Both the position numbers and the translations under genes were made by a program. DNA of 14,652 nucleotides from DASXMX01 sp036794395 (GTDB taxonomy: Bacteria > Planctomycetota > Phycisphaerae > Tepidisphaerales > Tepidisphaeraceae): positions 1-14,652 of the forward strand of contig DAIRGS010000177.1 in the NCBI GenBank assembly GCA_036794395.1. The letters run 5' to 3'. The notes under the pieces were generated by a model. The model was not told where the DNA came from. It did no database searches and was given only the letters and a program-made list of their open reading frames with translations. Shown here piece by piece: positions 6,236-12,263 of this stretch. The stretch's first letter is position 1. Each line of letters opens with the position of its first letter.

Positions 6236-6850
6236 TCATATCGCCGCGAAGTTGGAAAATATCTGAAGTCCGACTTTCTGGCTTTTTTCCGGGTGAAACT
6301 GGGTGGCCAGGACGTTGTCGCGCCAGACGCTGCTGACGAAAGGGCCGCCGTAGTCGGTTGTGGTGGCGATGACGGATGGATCGTCCGGGACGACGTGGTA
6401 GCTGTGGACGAAATAGACGCCGCAGCCTTGGGGGAGGTCGCGGAGGAGGGGCGAGGGCTTTTTCACGTCGAGCTGGTTCCAGCCCATGTGGGGAACTTTG
6501 AGGCCTTGGCGCTGATCGACGTCGAATCGAACGCACTTACCCCTGAGCACACCCAGGCCGCGGTGTTCGCCATCTTCATAGCCAACGTCGAAGAGCATCT
6601 GGAGACCCAGGCAGATGCCGAGGAATGTTTTGCCGCGTTCGATATGGCGGAGGATCGGATCGGCGAAGCCATGTTGTTTTAATGTGGCAATGGCGTCTTT
6701 GAATGCACCGACGCCGGGTAGAACAATTTTGTCGGCCCGATCGATTTGTTCGGGCTTGGAGATGATCTCGGCCGATGCGCCGACCTGCTCGAATGCCTTT
6801 TGCACCGAGCGGAGGTTGGCCATGCCGTAATCGATGATGGCGATGGACAT
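6236..6850 (-). CDS. hisH: Imidazole glycerol phosphate synthase subunit HisH (glutamine amidotransferase)
   Basis: 204 residues, full length for HisH. This class I glutaminase subunit releases ammonia from glutamine for HisF, which makes imidazole glycerol phosphate and AICAR in histidine biosynthesis (cytoplasm). The N-terminus IAIIDYGMANLRSVQKA, the oxyanion-strand motif LPGVGAF, the nucleophile Cys80 in GICLGLQMLF, and His186/Glu188 in QFHPEKS complete the triad; VPHMGWNQL is typical of HisH. The start ATG at 6850 has no Shine-Dalgarno but has TATAAT 9 bases upstream. No other his gene is in the window, so it is separate from hisF. Its last ~62 codons are nearly duplicated at 2256-2447; this copy may have been supplied by the inserted segment. 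Confidence 0.97.
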   Translation of the reverse strand: MSIAIIDYGMANLRSVQKAFEQVGASAEIISKPEQIDRADKIVLPGVGAFKDAIATLKQHGFADPILRHIERGKTFLGICLGLQMLFDVGYEDGEHRGLGVLRGKCVRFDVDQRQGLKVPHMGWNQLDVKKPSPLLRDLPQGCGVYFVHSYHVVPDDPSVIATTTDYGGPFVSSVWRDNVLATQFHPEKSQKVGLQIFSNFAAI

Positions 6851-6859
6851 GATGGGCGG

Positions 6860-6865
6860 ATTATA
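6860..6865 (-). promoter_or_regulatory. -10 element of hisH (TATAAT)
   Basis: On the minus strand a consensus TATAAT ends 9 bases before the hisH ATG (6850). The -35 region is not recognisable. This spacing implies a very short or absent 5' leader. The sequence around it (TATAATCCGCCCAT) closely resembles the one before pyrH (TATAATCCCCGCCCATG). Confidence 0.6.
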
Positions 6866-6915
6866 GCCGGGCTGATCCGAGGGAAAGGAGGGCGCGAAAA
6901 CTCAGACCATTCAGT

Positions 6916-7026
6916 TTCACCGCAGAGACGCAGAGAACGCGGAGAATTCAAAAGACAGACGTGCAAGCTCCCCATTTCTAAGCTCGTGTAATTGACTTCT
7001 CTGCGATCTCCGCGGCTCTGCGGTGA
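6916..7026. repeat. Inverted repeat of the CACCGCAGAGACGCAGAG family
   Basis: Left arm 6916-6947 (TTCACCGCAGAGACGCAGAG and onward) pairs imperfectly with right arm 6997-7026 (TTCTCTGCGATCTCCGCGG and onward). It sits between the divergent or convergent ends of hisH and the lipoprotein gene. The related but non-identical copies at 7924-7961 and 11426-11600 show it is a dispersed spacer element. Confidence 0.75.
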
Positions 7027-7040
7027 GCAATCTGGGCGAA

Positions 7041-7104
7041 ACAACTGAACGATCCGTTGCCGGACAGTTGTCCCGTCAGCAGATCCTTCACTGGCGTTCA
7101 GGAT
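7041..7104. repeat. Two small hairpins downstream of the lipoprotein gene
   Basis: ACAACTG (7041-7047) pairs perfectly with CAGTTGT (7065-7071). Next to it, ATCCT (7083-7087) pairs with AGGAT (7100-7104) in GATCCTTCACTGGCGTTCAG, a sequence that looks like a dispersed spacer repeat. They lie just after the stop of the minus-strand lipoprotein gene and may end or stabilise its transcript; there is no proper U-tract. Confidence 0.4.
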
Positions 7105-7128
7105 GACAAAAGTGCGGTCGGACTTCGG

Positions 7129-7797
7129 TTATTGGGCCGCGAGAACGACGATTTCAACCCGGCGATTTTTCGAAAGATCGGTACTTCGGGGCTTGGTGTC
7201 GCCGTAGCCTTTGATGGTGATGCGCGTGGTGGGGATGCCTTTGGAAACCAGGTATTCCTTCACGGCATCCGCCCGAGCTTCGGATAGCTGCTGGTTACTC
7301 GTCCACTTCGAAACCCGAATGGGAGTGCTGTCGGTGTGGCCTTCGACCGTAATTCTCTTGGTGGCGAATTTTCCCGCCTTGAGCGCGGTGACAACCTTAT
7401 CGAGCGAAGCCTTGGAGGTTTGCTTTAGGGTTGCCTGACCGGGATCGAAGAAGACGTCGCTGGGGAGGTGGACGGTGGTGTCGCCGGTGGTTTGATTGAC
7501 GGTGGTTTCAAGGCCGCCGATCTGCTCGACGGTTTTGGGCGTTGAGGGTACGACCGGCTTGGGCGTGGTATTCGCCGGCGGCGGGTTCGTACCAAGAGCC
7601 TGCGACGGCACCATCGGCTGTTGCTGAGCCGTTGGAGGCGGCGCCTGCGACTGCTGCCTGCGCATGGAATCGTTTTGATCGCGCAGCGCCTTGTTCTCGT
7701 CCATCAGCTCTTTGTTTTGATCGTAGAGCTTGTTTTGGCATCCTGCCGTCATCGCCACAAACAAAATGCCCGCCATGCCCGTCTTCGCCCAGCCCAT
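7129..7797 (-). CDS. OmpA/Pal-family peptidoglycan-associated lipoprotein
   Basis: 222 residues. A short signal peptide ends in the lipobox MTAGC, with lipidated Cys20. Then come a heptad-rich coiled-coil stretch (about 24-48), a Pro/Gln/Thr-rich linker (about 50-90) and a C-terminal OmpA/MotB domain (about 110-219). The domain shows VFFDPGQATL, VEGHTDSTPI, LSEARADAVKEYLVSKGI and KNRRVEIVV, the peptidoglycan-binding core. It should anchor the outer envelope to cell-wall peptidoglycan. ATG 7797 is chosen because AAAGGAG lies 5 bases upstream and the lipobox then falls at the right distance; the open frame continues to 7920. The next upstream gene on the same strand (LapA-like) ends 223 bases away across a repeat, so it is probably a separate unit. 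Pal itself is not claimed, since no tol genes are present. Confidence 0.93.
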   Translation of the reverse strand: MGWAKTGMAGILFVAMTAGCQNKLYDQNKELMDENKALRDQNDSMRRQQSQAPPPTAQQQPMVPSQALGTNPPPANTTPKPVVPSTPKTVEQIGGLETTVNQTTGDTTVHLPSDVFFDPGQATLKQTSKASLDKVVTALKAGKFATKRITVEGHTDSTPIRVSKWTSNQQLSEARADAVKEYLVSKGIPTTRITIKGYGDTKPRSTDLSKNRRVEIVVLAAQ

Positions 7798-7802
7798 CCA
7801 GA

Positions 7803-7809
7803 CTCCTTT
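7803..7809 (-). promoter_or_regulatory. Shine-Dalgarno AAAGGAG of the lipoprotein gene
   Basis: AAAGGAG on the minus strand ends 5 bases before ATG 7797. It fixes the start and is the clearest Shine-Dalgarno in the window; most other genes here lack one. Confidence 0.75.
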
Positions 7810-7923
7810 CGTTGGGAATTCCTCGGGAAATGTAGGGCAATTTAAGTGTACGTCAAGGTGGCGGAGCGATGGTGTGGAGTGAATTGGCTCAAAAATGGGT
7901 GTTTTTAATTTGAATACCATTTA

Positions 7924-7961
7924 GCACAGAGATCACAGAGGACACCGAGAACACAGAGAAA
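7924..7961. repeat. Partial 'cacagag' spacer repeat
   Basis: GCACAGAGATCACAGAGGAC and the following ACACAGAGAA are a half-copy, without an opposing arm, of the family seen at 11426-11600 and 6916-7026. Confidence 0.55.
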
Positions 7962-8020
7962 TGCAAAGCGGAGTTGAGCTGGATCAGCAGGAGCAATCAG
8001 GCATCCGAGCGTGAGTCGGG

Positions 8021-8425
8021 TCACATTTGGGTACGGTCTTCGAGCTGTTCGATGGGGGATTGGACGTGCTTAGCGGGCGGCGCTGGGGCGGCGACCGGCA
8101 TTGTTTTGGTTTGGAGCATTGCGGCTTTAGTGCGGATGTCGGCCATTTCGCGATCCATGCGCTGGGAGCGGGCGCGGTCCTGAAGGTCTTGTACCTGGCG
8201 CACAGTTCGAAGGGTTGTGCGGGCGAGGACCGTTCCGACCACGCCGGCCAGGAAGCTGCACAGAGCCAGGAGCAGGAGATTGGTCTGGGGTTTGTGCCCA
8301 AACCAGTACCAGAGCTCAACCTTTGGCTGGGCATTGTTGTATGTGAACAGAATCACGTAGATCACCAGGGCGGCAATGACTGCCACTTTCGTCCAGATCC
8401 GGAATTTCAGCCAGAGGTTTGCCAT
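8021..8425 (-). CDS. LapA/DUF1049-family inner-membrane protein
   Basis: 134 residues. Two transmembrane helices (about 12-32, VAVIAALVIYVILFTYNN; about 48-68, LLLLALCSFLAGVVGTVLA) separated by a short loop with VELWYWFG, then a basic coiled-coil tail (about 72-100) and a Pro/Ala-rich end. This is the layout of LapA (lipopolysaccharide assembly protein A) domain proteins, formerly DUF1049. The start is 16 bases after the stop of the prepilin peptidase gene on the same strand, so the two are probably co-transcribed. E. coli LapA works with LapB in controlling LPS synthesis; no lapB is visible here, so the function is inferred only loosely. Confidence 0.8.
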   Translation of the reverse strand: MANLWLKFRIWTKVAVIAALVIYVILFTYNNAQPKVELWYWFGHKPQTNLLLLALCSFLAGVVGTVLARTTLRTVRQVQDLQDRARSQRMDREMADIRTKAAMLQTKTMPVAAPAPPAKHVQSPIEQLEDRTQM

Positions 8426-8441
8426 GAAGCGCCTTAGCGAA

Positions 8442-9719
8442 TCAAAAAAGTTTGCCGAGGTATTCGGAGATCAGCATGAACAACCCGCTGAGGCCGGGAG
8501 CAAGATAGTTGGCAATCGGACAATAAAATACCATGACCACAGCGGTAGCAACACTCAGATAAGGGCCGAAGGGCAGTTCGCGGCTTTTACGGGTGAAGAG
8601 CATGGAAATCGCCCGCAGGATTCCGAAGAAGGGGGCGATGAAGAATGCGACGGTGGCCGGGCCGGGTCCGAGGGTTGCCCCGACCGCGGCCATGAGATGA
8701 ACGTCTCCCAGGCCCATCGCTTCGCGGCCAAATCCATAAGATCCCAGTATTCGCGCCATCCAGACGACGAAGCCGCCGACGAGAAGTCCGAGGATGGATC
8801 CGAGCAGACCCCCTACCCAGCCGATCGAGACGATGCTGATCCACCCATTGGATAGCGAAGGAATTTTCCATGTCAGCAACATCCAGAGCAAACCCAAAGC
8901 CAGCGGCGGAAAGAGGAATAGCATCTCTTTTCGCATCTCGGCGCGGACTTCGGCGGAGGAGTATTCGCGCTCGGGCGGAGTGTCAGTTTCCGTCAGGCGG
9001 GCTTTTTCTACTTCGAGAAGCGGGCCGCCATCGGCGAAACTGGTGGGGAGGATATGACGCCACCAGAGGACAAAACTGATCAGCACGCCTAAGCCGCTGC
9101 CGGCAGCCAGAGCGCCGGCGGTGGCGGATGTGTTGAGTGCACCGGGCCAGCCGGGACGATCCCAAATGGCGTGCTCGGCAAAGGCGAACGGGACGACGAA
9201 CCAGGGAATCTGGAGCGGGATGATGAACAATTCGGCATCGATCAAGGTTGCGGCGATGAGCGCGCCGAGCAGGATCATGTCCAGAAGATAAATGGGCCAG
9301 TGCTCGGTGATGAGCAGATCGGCCTGAAGGTATTGGAGGCCCATGGGCGAATGCCATGCGATGCCGGGGCCGTTGCCCGCCATGAAGAACATGACGTAAT
9401 AGAAGACGAAGAGGAGGCCGGTGGTTGCTTCTACGATTGGATAGCGCGGGGAGATGGGCTCTTTGCAGAACCGGCATCGTCCGGCGAGCTTCAGCCAGCC
9501 GAACACGGGGATGTTGTCGTACCACTTCAGGGTGTTACCGCACTTGGGGCAGTGCGAGGGCGGGTAGGACAAGGCTTGCCAGCTTCGGAAGAAATCGCGA
9601 AACAACCCGTCGCCTTCGACCGGCTCGACGCGCGGAAGACGCCATACGACCACGTTCAGGAAGCTGCCCACGCAGGAGCCGAGGGCGAAGGCGAAGATGA
9701 TGTAGAGGAGGTGGGGCAT
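8442..9719 (-). CDS. Type IV prepilin peptidase / N-methyltransferase (A24 family), long form
   Basis: 425 residues. The polytopic membrane enzyme cleaves the leader of type IV prepilins or type II secretion pseudopilins and methylates the new N-terminus. The N-terminal domain (GSFLNVVVWRLPR, Cys57/Cys60 and Cys82/Cys85, ISPRYPIVEATTG) is the DiS_P_DiS methyltransferase region with its zinc cysteines. The two catalytic aspartates are Asp161 (LIDAELFIIPL) and Asp339 (GLGDVHLMAAVGATLGPG). The stretch between them is about 178 residues, much longer than usual, with a hydrophilic insert (about 228-262) and extra helices; such long forms are familiar in planctomycetes. The start is ATG 9719, without a Shine-Dalgarno, directly after an inverted-repeat spacer. 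No pilin genes are nearby. pilD or gspO would both be possible names. Confidence 0.93.
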   Translation of the reverse strand: MPHLLYIIFAFALGSCVGSFLNVVVWRLPRVEPVEGDGLFRDFFRSWQALSYPPSHCPKCGNTLKWYDNIPVFGWLKLAGRCRFCKEPISPRYPIVEATTGLLFVFYYVMFFMAGNGPGIAWHSPMGLQYLQADLLITEHWPIYLLDMILLGALIAATLIDAELFIIPLQIPWFVVPFAFAEHAIWDRPGWPGALNTSATAGALAAGSGLGVLISFVLWWRHILPTSFADGGPLLEVEKARLTETDTPPEREYSSAEVRAEMRKEMLFLFPPLALGLLWMLLTWKIPSLSNGWISIVSIGWVGGLLGSILGLLVGGFVVWMARILGSYGFGREAMGLGDVHLMAAVGATLGPGPATVAFFIAPFFGILRAISMLFTRKSRELPFGPYLSVATAVVMVFYCPIANYLAPGLSGLFMLISEYLGKLF

Positions 9720-9725
9720 ACGCTA

Positions 9726-9820
9726 GTCGGCAGTCAGCAGTCGGCAGTGGGCAGTCGGCAGTCGGCAGGAACAAACGCCGTCATTTCTTCTTCCTGCCCA
9801 CCGCCCACTGCCGACTGCCC
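9726..9820. repeat. Inverted repeat of the CAGTCGGCAGT family
   Basis: Left arm 9726-9769 is a run of CAGTCGGCAGT-like units (roughly 7-8-base subunits); right arm 9790-9820 (TTCCTGCCCACCGCCCACTG and onward) is its approximate reverse complement. It fills the spacer between the aroK stop and the prepilin peptidase start, so it may split the transcript or affect expression of the downstream gene. Confidence 0.8.
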
Positions 9821-9834
9821 ACATTCGTTCGGAT

Positions 9835-10350
9835 TCAAAGCAATCTCACAATGTAAACGACGGCTTCTTCCGGCGTCAGGCGTGTGACGTCCAGCTCGGC
9901 GGTCATGATCTGACGATACAGATGCTCGCGTTCGGCAAGAAGCTTTTCGATTTCTTCGATGCTGCCGCCCAGATGGGTGAGACTGGGGCGCATGGCCGCG
10001 GTTTGGGGATCGGCGGAAATTCGTTTGTGGAGCTCGGCGGACGAACTTTTGAGGTAGATGACTTTCTGGCCGGAATTTTTGATGGCGTTGCGGTTGGCTT
10101 CGCGGAGGACCGACCCGCCGCCCAGGGCAATGACGTGCTCTGCGGTTGCGACGGCTTCTTTGACTGCCTGTTCTTCGAGATCGCGGAAGGCGGCTTCACC
10201 ATCCTGCTCGAAAATATCCTTGATGGTTTTGCCGGCTATTTTGACGATCTGATCGTCAATATCGATAAATGGCTGCCAGAGCTGATCGGCCAGGCGTCTG
10301 CCGATGGTCGTTTTGCCGCTGCCGCGATAGCCGATCAGAAAGGTACTCAT
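9835..10350 (-). CDS. aroK: Shikimate kinase
   Basis: 171 residues from ATG 10350. It phosphorylates shikimate with ATP to shikimate 3-phosphate in the aromatic amino acid pathway (cytoplasm). The Walker A motif is GYRGSGKTT (residues 7-15). The shikimate-binding FIDIDDQI, a FRDLEEQAV helix and the Walker B-like IALGGGSVLR follow, and the lid region has an arginine in AMRPSL. Length is right for the AroK/AroL family. An ATG three codons upstream (10359) is the alternative start; I prefer 10350 because a weak -10-like GATAAA lies 8 bases before it and because the family usually begins just before FLIGYRGSGK. No other aro gene is in the window. Confidence 0.94.
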   Translation of the reverse strand: MSTFLIGYRGSGKTTIGRRLADQLWQPFIDIDDQIVKIAGKTIKDIFEQDGEAAFRDLEEQAVKEAVATAEHVIALGGGSVLREANRNAIKNSGQKVIYLKSSSAELHKRISADPQTAAMRPSLTHLGGSIEEIEKLLAEREHLYRQIMTAELDVTRLTPEEAVVYIVRLL

Positions 10351-10473
10351 CCGTCTCATTTATCGGCCGGAGGGGGTGGATTGCAACGGTAGATATCACG
10401 AGCGAGTCTGTACCGCCCCGTTTTGGTTCCTCAGGTTTGACATTCTAACAGGGCAATCGAACTTACCATCTCA

Positions 10474-10541
10474 GGGAGTGCGAGGCTCCCGCCGAGCGAT
10501 TTTTTCAATTCACGCCGGCTCGGCAGGAGCCTCGCACTCCC
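10474..10541. repeat. Palindromic repeat, family GGGAGTGCGAGGCTCC, copy 2
   Basis: Arms 10474-10497 (GGGAGTGCGAGGCTCCCGCC and onward) and 10519-10541 form the same hairpin as at 2056-2131, with a loop of about 20 bases. It sits between the divergently transcribed aroK and pyrH, about 100 bases upstream of pyrH. Confidence 0.9.
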
Positions 10542-10626
10542 CAACCGCATTGCGGGGCCAGGAACGTGCGGTTGCCCGGCCATTTCGGTTGTCCATGCGA
10601 CGGGAGGAAAGTCTTGGGCTGCTCTG

Positions 10627-10632
10627 TATAAT
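10627..10632 (+). promoter_or_regulatory. -10 element of pyrH (TATAAT)
   Basis: A consensus TATAAT ends 8 bases before the pyrH ATG (10641), and there is no Shine-Dalgarno in between. The transcript would start at or next to the ATG. No clear -35 is seen at 16-18 bases. Confidence 0.6.
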
Positions 10633-10640
10633 CCCCGCCC

Positions 10641-11372
10641 ATGCCCCAAGCAGCTCCTAAAGCATATAACCGTGTTCTTCTCAAAATCAGCGGCGAAGGC
10701 TTTTGTCATGAAGGTGGATTCGGGATCGAGGCTTCGGAACTCGAGAACATTGCCCGGCAATGCGCGGATGTGGTGAAAACCGGGGTTCAGCTTGCGGTGG
10801 TCGTGGGCGGGGGGAACTTTATCCGGGGTGCGACGTTCTCCGAACAAGGACACATCCCGCGCAGCACGGCCGACTACATGGGCATGCTGGCGACGGTGCT
10901 GAATGCGTTGGCGCTCCAGGAGATGCTGGAAAAGATGGGCCAGCCCACGCGGGTTCAGTCGGCGATCGGGGTGTACAGCGTATGCGAGCCTTTCATCCGT
11001 AGGCGCGCCATCCGGCATCTGGAGAAAAACCGCGTCGTGATTCTGGCGGCGGGAACGGGTAACCCATTTTTTACCACCGACACGTGTGCCGCGCTGCGGG
11101 CGACGGAGCTACAGGCGGACGTGCTGCTGAAGGCGACGAAGGTGGATGGGATTTACTCGGCCGATCCGAAGAAGGATCCAAAGGCCGTTAAGTATGACAC
11201 GATCTCTTATGAGCAGGTGTTGCGGGAGAAGCTGCGCGTGATGGACCTGACGGCGATCACGTTGTGCATGGAGCGGAAGATTCCGCTGGTGGTTTTCGAC
11301 ATGAAGACCGATGGCAACATCGCACGCGTGGTCAGGGGCGAACCGATCGGGACGACGATTAAGCCGGTTTAG
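10641..11372 (+). CDS. pyrH: UMP kinase (uridylate kinase)
   Basis: 243 residues, the expected length. It transfers phosphate from ATP to UMP to give UDP in pyrimidine nucleotide synthesis (cytoplasm, hexamer in known members). The amino acid kinase fold shows LLKISGEGF near the N-terminus, VVVGGGNFIRG at about 54-64, RSTADYMGMLATVLNALALQ, VILAAGTGNPFFTTDTCAALRA and LLKATKVDGIYSADPKKDP, then MDLTAITLCME and a C-terminal GNIARVVRGEPIGTTI; this set is diagnostic for PyrH. It is unusual in standing alone: tsf upstream and frr downstream, its frequent neighbours, are absent. Divergent from aroK. The start ATG 10641 has TATAAT 8 bases upstream. Confidence 0.98.
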   Translation: MPQAAPKAYNRVLLKISGEGFCHEGGFGIEASELENIARQCADVVKTGVQLAVVVGGGNFIRGATFSEQGHIPRSTADYMGMLATVLNALALQEMLEKMGQPTRVQSAIGVYSVCEPFIRRRAIRHLEKNRVVILAAGTGNPFFTTDTCAALRATELQADVLLKATKVDGIYSADPKKDPKAVKYDTISYEQVLREKLRVMDLTAITLCMERKIPLVVFDMKTDGNIARVVRGEPIGTTIKPV

Positions 11373-11425
11373 TTGACCTCAGTGAACGTGGGAACGCTGA
11401 TGAAAACCACGAAATTTCCGCAGAT

Positions 11426-11600
11426 CTAGCCCGGAAAATTCATGGATCACCACGGAGGGCACGGAGAAATGCGGAGAAAATCCGTCTGTAAGCCGCACAA
11501 CCTGCGGCTCATGACTGTGACTGCAATTCAGGTCTAACTGCTTTCGTGACTTGGTCTTCTCCGTGTTCTCTGTGTCTCCGTGGTGAATAATCCGGGCTAG
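11426..11600. repeat. 175-bp inverted-repeat element of the ACCACGGAGG family
   Basis: Terminal arms CTAGCCCGGA (11426-11435) and TCCGGGCTAG (11591-11600) are perfect 10-base inverted repeats. Inside them, CACCACGGAGGGCACGGAGAA (11448 onward) pairs with TTCTCCGTGTTCTCTGTGTC followed by CCGTGGTG (11557-11584). The middle has a further small hairpin (AGCCGCACAACCTGCGGCT, 11491-11509). This looks like a small, non-coding, MITE-like element between pyrH and brnA. Confidence 0.75.
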
Positions 11601-11605
11601 CTAAT

Positions 11606-11938
11606 TTATGCCGCGGAGATGACCGCACGAACGCTTCGCGCGACCCGTTCCGAACGGCTCAGCCCTTGTTTCTTGGCGACGGCGTCGGCCTTCTTCAAAA
11701 GGTCGCGCTCGATACTGATTGAGATATTGATCGTGCCGCTTCCGGTGCCGGTCCTCGGGCGCCCGGCCTTCCGTTTCATCGCCCGGTGCCGGCGGCGATC
11801 CTCGGCGTCGAGGGGCTTGGATCGTGCAAAACGCTCCTCTGGCGCCTGGGCTTCAATCTCGGCCACGATCCGGCGCTTTTCGGCGTCGGGTAGCGCGATG
11901 AACCGTTCGATCGGTGACATTTCTTTCTGCTTTCCCAT
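11606..11938 (-). CDS. BrnA-like ribbon-helix-helix antitoxin
   Basis: 110 residues. The C-terminal part (about 68-108; INISISIERDLLKKADAVAK then LSRSERVARSVRAVI) is a ribbon-helix-helix DNA-binding fold as in CopG/BrnA antitoxins. The N-terminal half is charged, with a basic linker RRRHRAMKRKAGRPRTGTG. It begins 7 bases after the stop of the upstream BrnT-like toxin gene and has AGGA 7 bases before its ATG, overlapping the end of that gene, so the two form one operon (toxin first, as in brnTA systems). By family knowledge it should bind the toxin and repress the shared promoter. The family call is by fold and neighbour; the gene name is not asserted. Confidence 0.8.
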   Translation of the reverse strand: MGKQKEMSPIERFIALPDAEKRRIVAEIEAQAPEERFARSKPLDAEDRRRHRAMKRKAGRPRTGTGSGTINISISIERDLLKKADAVAKKQGLSRSERVARSVRAVISAA

Positions 11939-11945
11939 GGCGATC

Positions 11946-12215
11946 CTATCCGCGCCGCTTGCCGCGACGCCGTCGGGTGGTAAGGGGCATGGCGTGAATG
12001 ACGAACGCGGTGCCGTCCTCGTCCAACAGGTAAATCACTTCAATGAACCTGTCCCCGGTGTCCCGGCTTTGGACGAGGTACTTCGCGTCGCCAATTTTGC
12101 GCCGGTTTCGGTCCGGCGAGTGCCGCACCACCGATTCAATTTCCGCGATCGTGCAACCGTGCTTCGTGGCATGTTCCCGGTTGAATGCGATCCATCGGAA
12201 TTCGGTGGGCGCCAG
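11946..12215 (-). CDS. BrnT-like toxin, probable non-ATG start
   Basis: 89 residues if read from a CTG at 12215. The frame reads APTEFRWIAFNREHATKHGC, then TIAEIESVVRHSPD, DAKYLVQSRDTGDRFIEVIY and LLDEDGTAFVIHAMPLT, the BrnT layout (WD..NR.. KHG ...EVE.. L.GRT..GR...V.Y), a predicted RNase-like ribonuclease toxin. There is no ATG, GTG or TTG between the upstream in-frame TAA (12239-12237) and GTG 12131, and starting at 12131 would remove the conserved first third. So the true start must be CTG 12215 or another unusual codon (ATT 12230, ATA 12227), or the gene is defective. A promoter at 12223-12251 puts the expected transcript start next to the CTG. Catalytic residues are not all conserved to my eye. 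Confidence 0.75.
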   Translation of the reverse strand: MAPTEFRWIAFNREHATKHGCTIAEIESVVRHSPDRNRRKIGDAKYLVQSRDTGDRFIEVIYLLDEDGTAFVIHAMPLTTRRRRGKRRG

Positions 12216-12222
12216 TGGCGAA

Positions 12223-12251
12223 TTTATAATATAATATTATGTCGTCGGCAA
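12223..12251 (-). promoter_or_regulatory. Promoter of the BrnT/BrnA-like operon
   Basis: TTGCCG (12251-12246) and TATAAA (12228-12223) are separated by exactly 17 bases on the minus strand. Initiation 7 bases after the -10 falls on the base before CTG 12215. The -10 to -35 region is very AT-rich (ATAATATTATATTATAAA), unlike its surroundings. Confidence 0.6.
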
Positions 12252-12263
12252 TTTTTTTCTATT

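Larger units (their letters stand above)
2445..6424. mobile_element. Putative ~4-kb integrated element bounded by hisH 3' direct repeats
   Basis: The segment between the displaced hisH end (2256-2447) and the equivalent point in complete hisH (6424) is bounded by direct repeats of about 183 bases. If it were excised by recombination between these repeats, one intact hisH would be left beside the DUF1592 gene. Its contents are accessory: zinc-ribbon protein, nuclease-domain protein, one-pass membrane protein, toxin-antitoxin pair. No integrase or transposase gene is visible inside, so the mechanism is inferred. The alternatives are a partial hisH duplication with later insertion of unrelated DNA, or homing driven by the encoded nuclease. 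The boundaries come only from where homology stops. Confidence 0.5.

Noticed and set aside
2445..6424. CRISPR array or tRNA gene as the integration target
   Set aside because: No regularly spaced repeats and no tRNA-like cloverleaf were seen; the only duplicated target sequence is the hisH 3' end.
9171..9887. 238-codon plus-strand frame opposite the prepilin peptidase gene
   Set aside because: It is antisense to a clearly recognised gene and runs through the CAGTCGGCAGT repeat.
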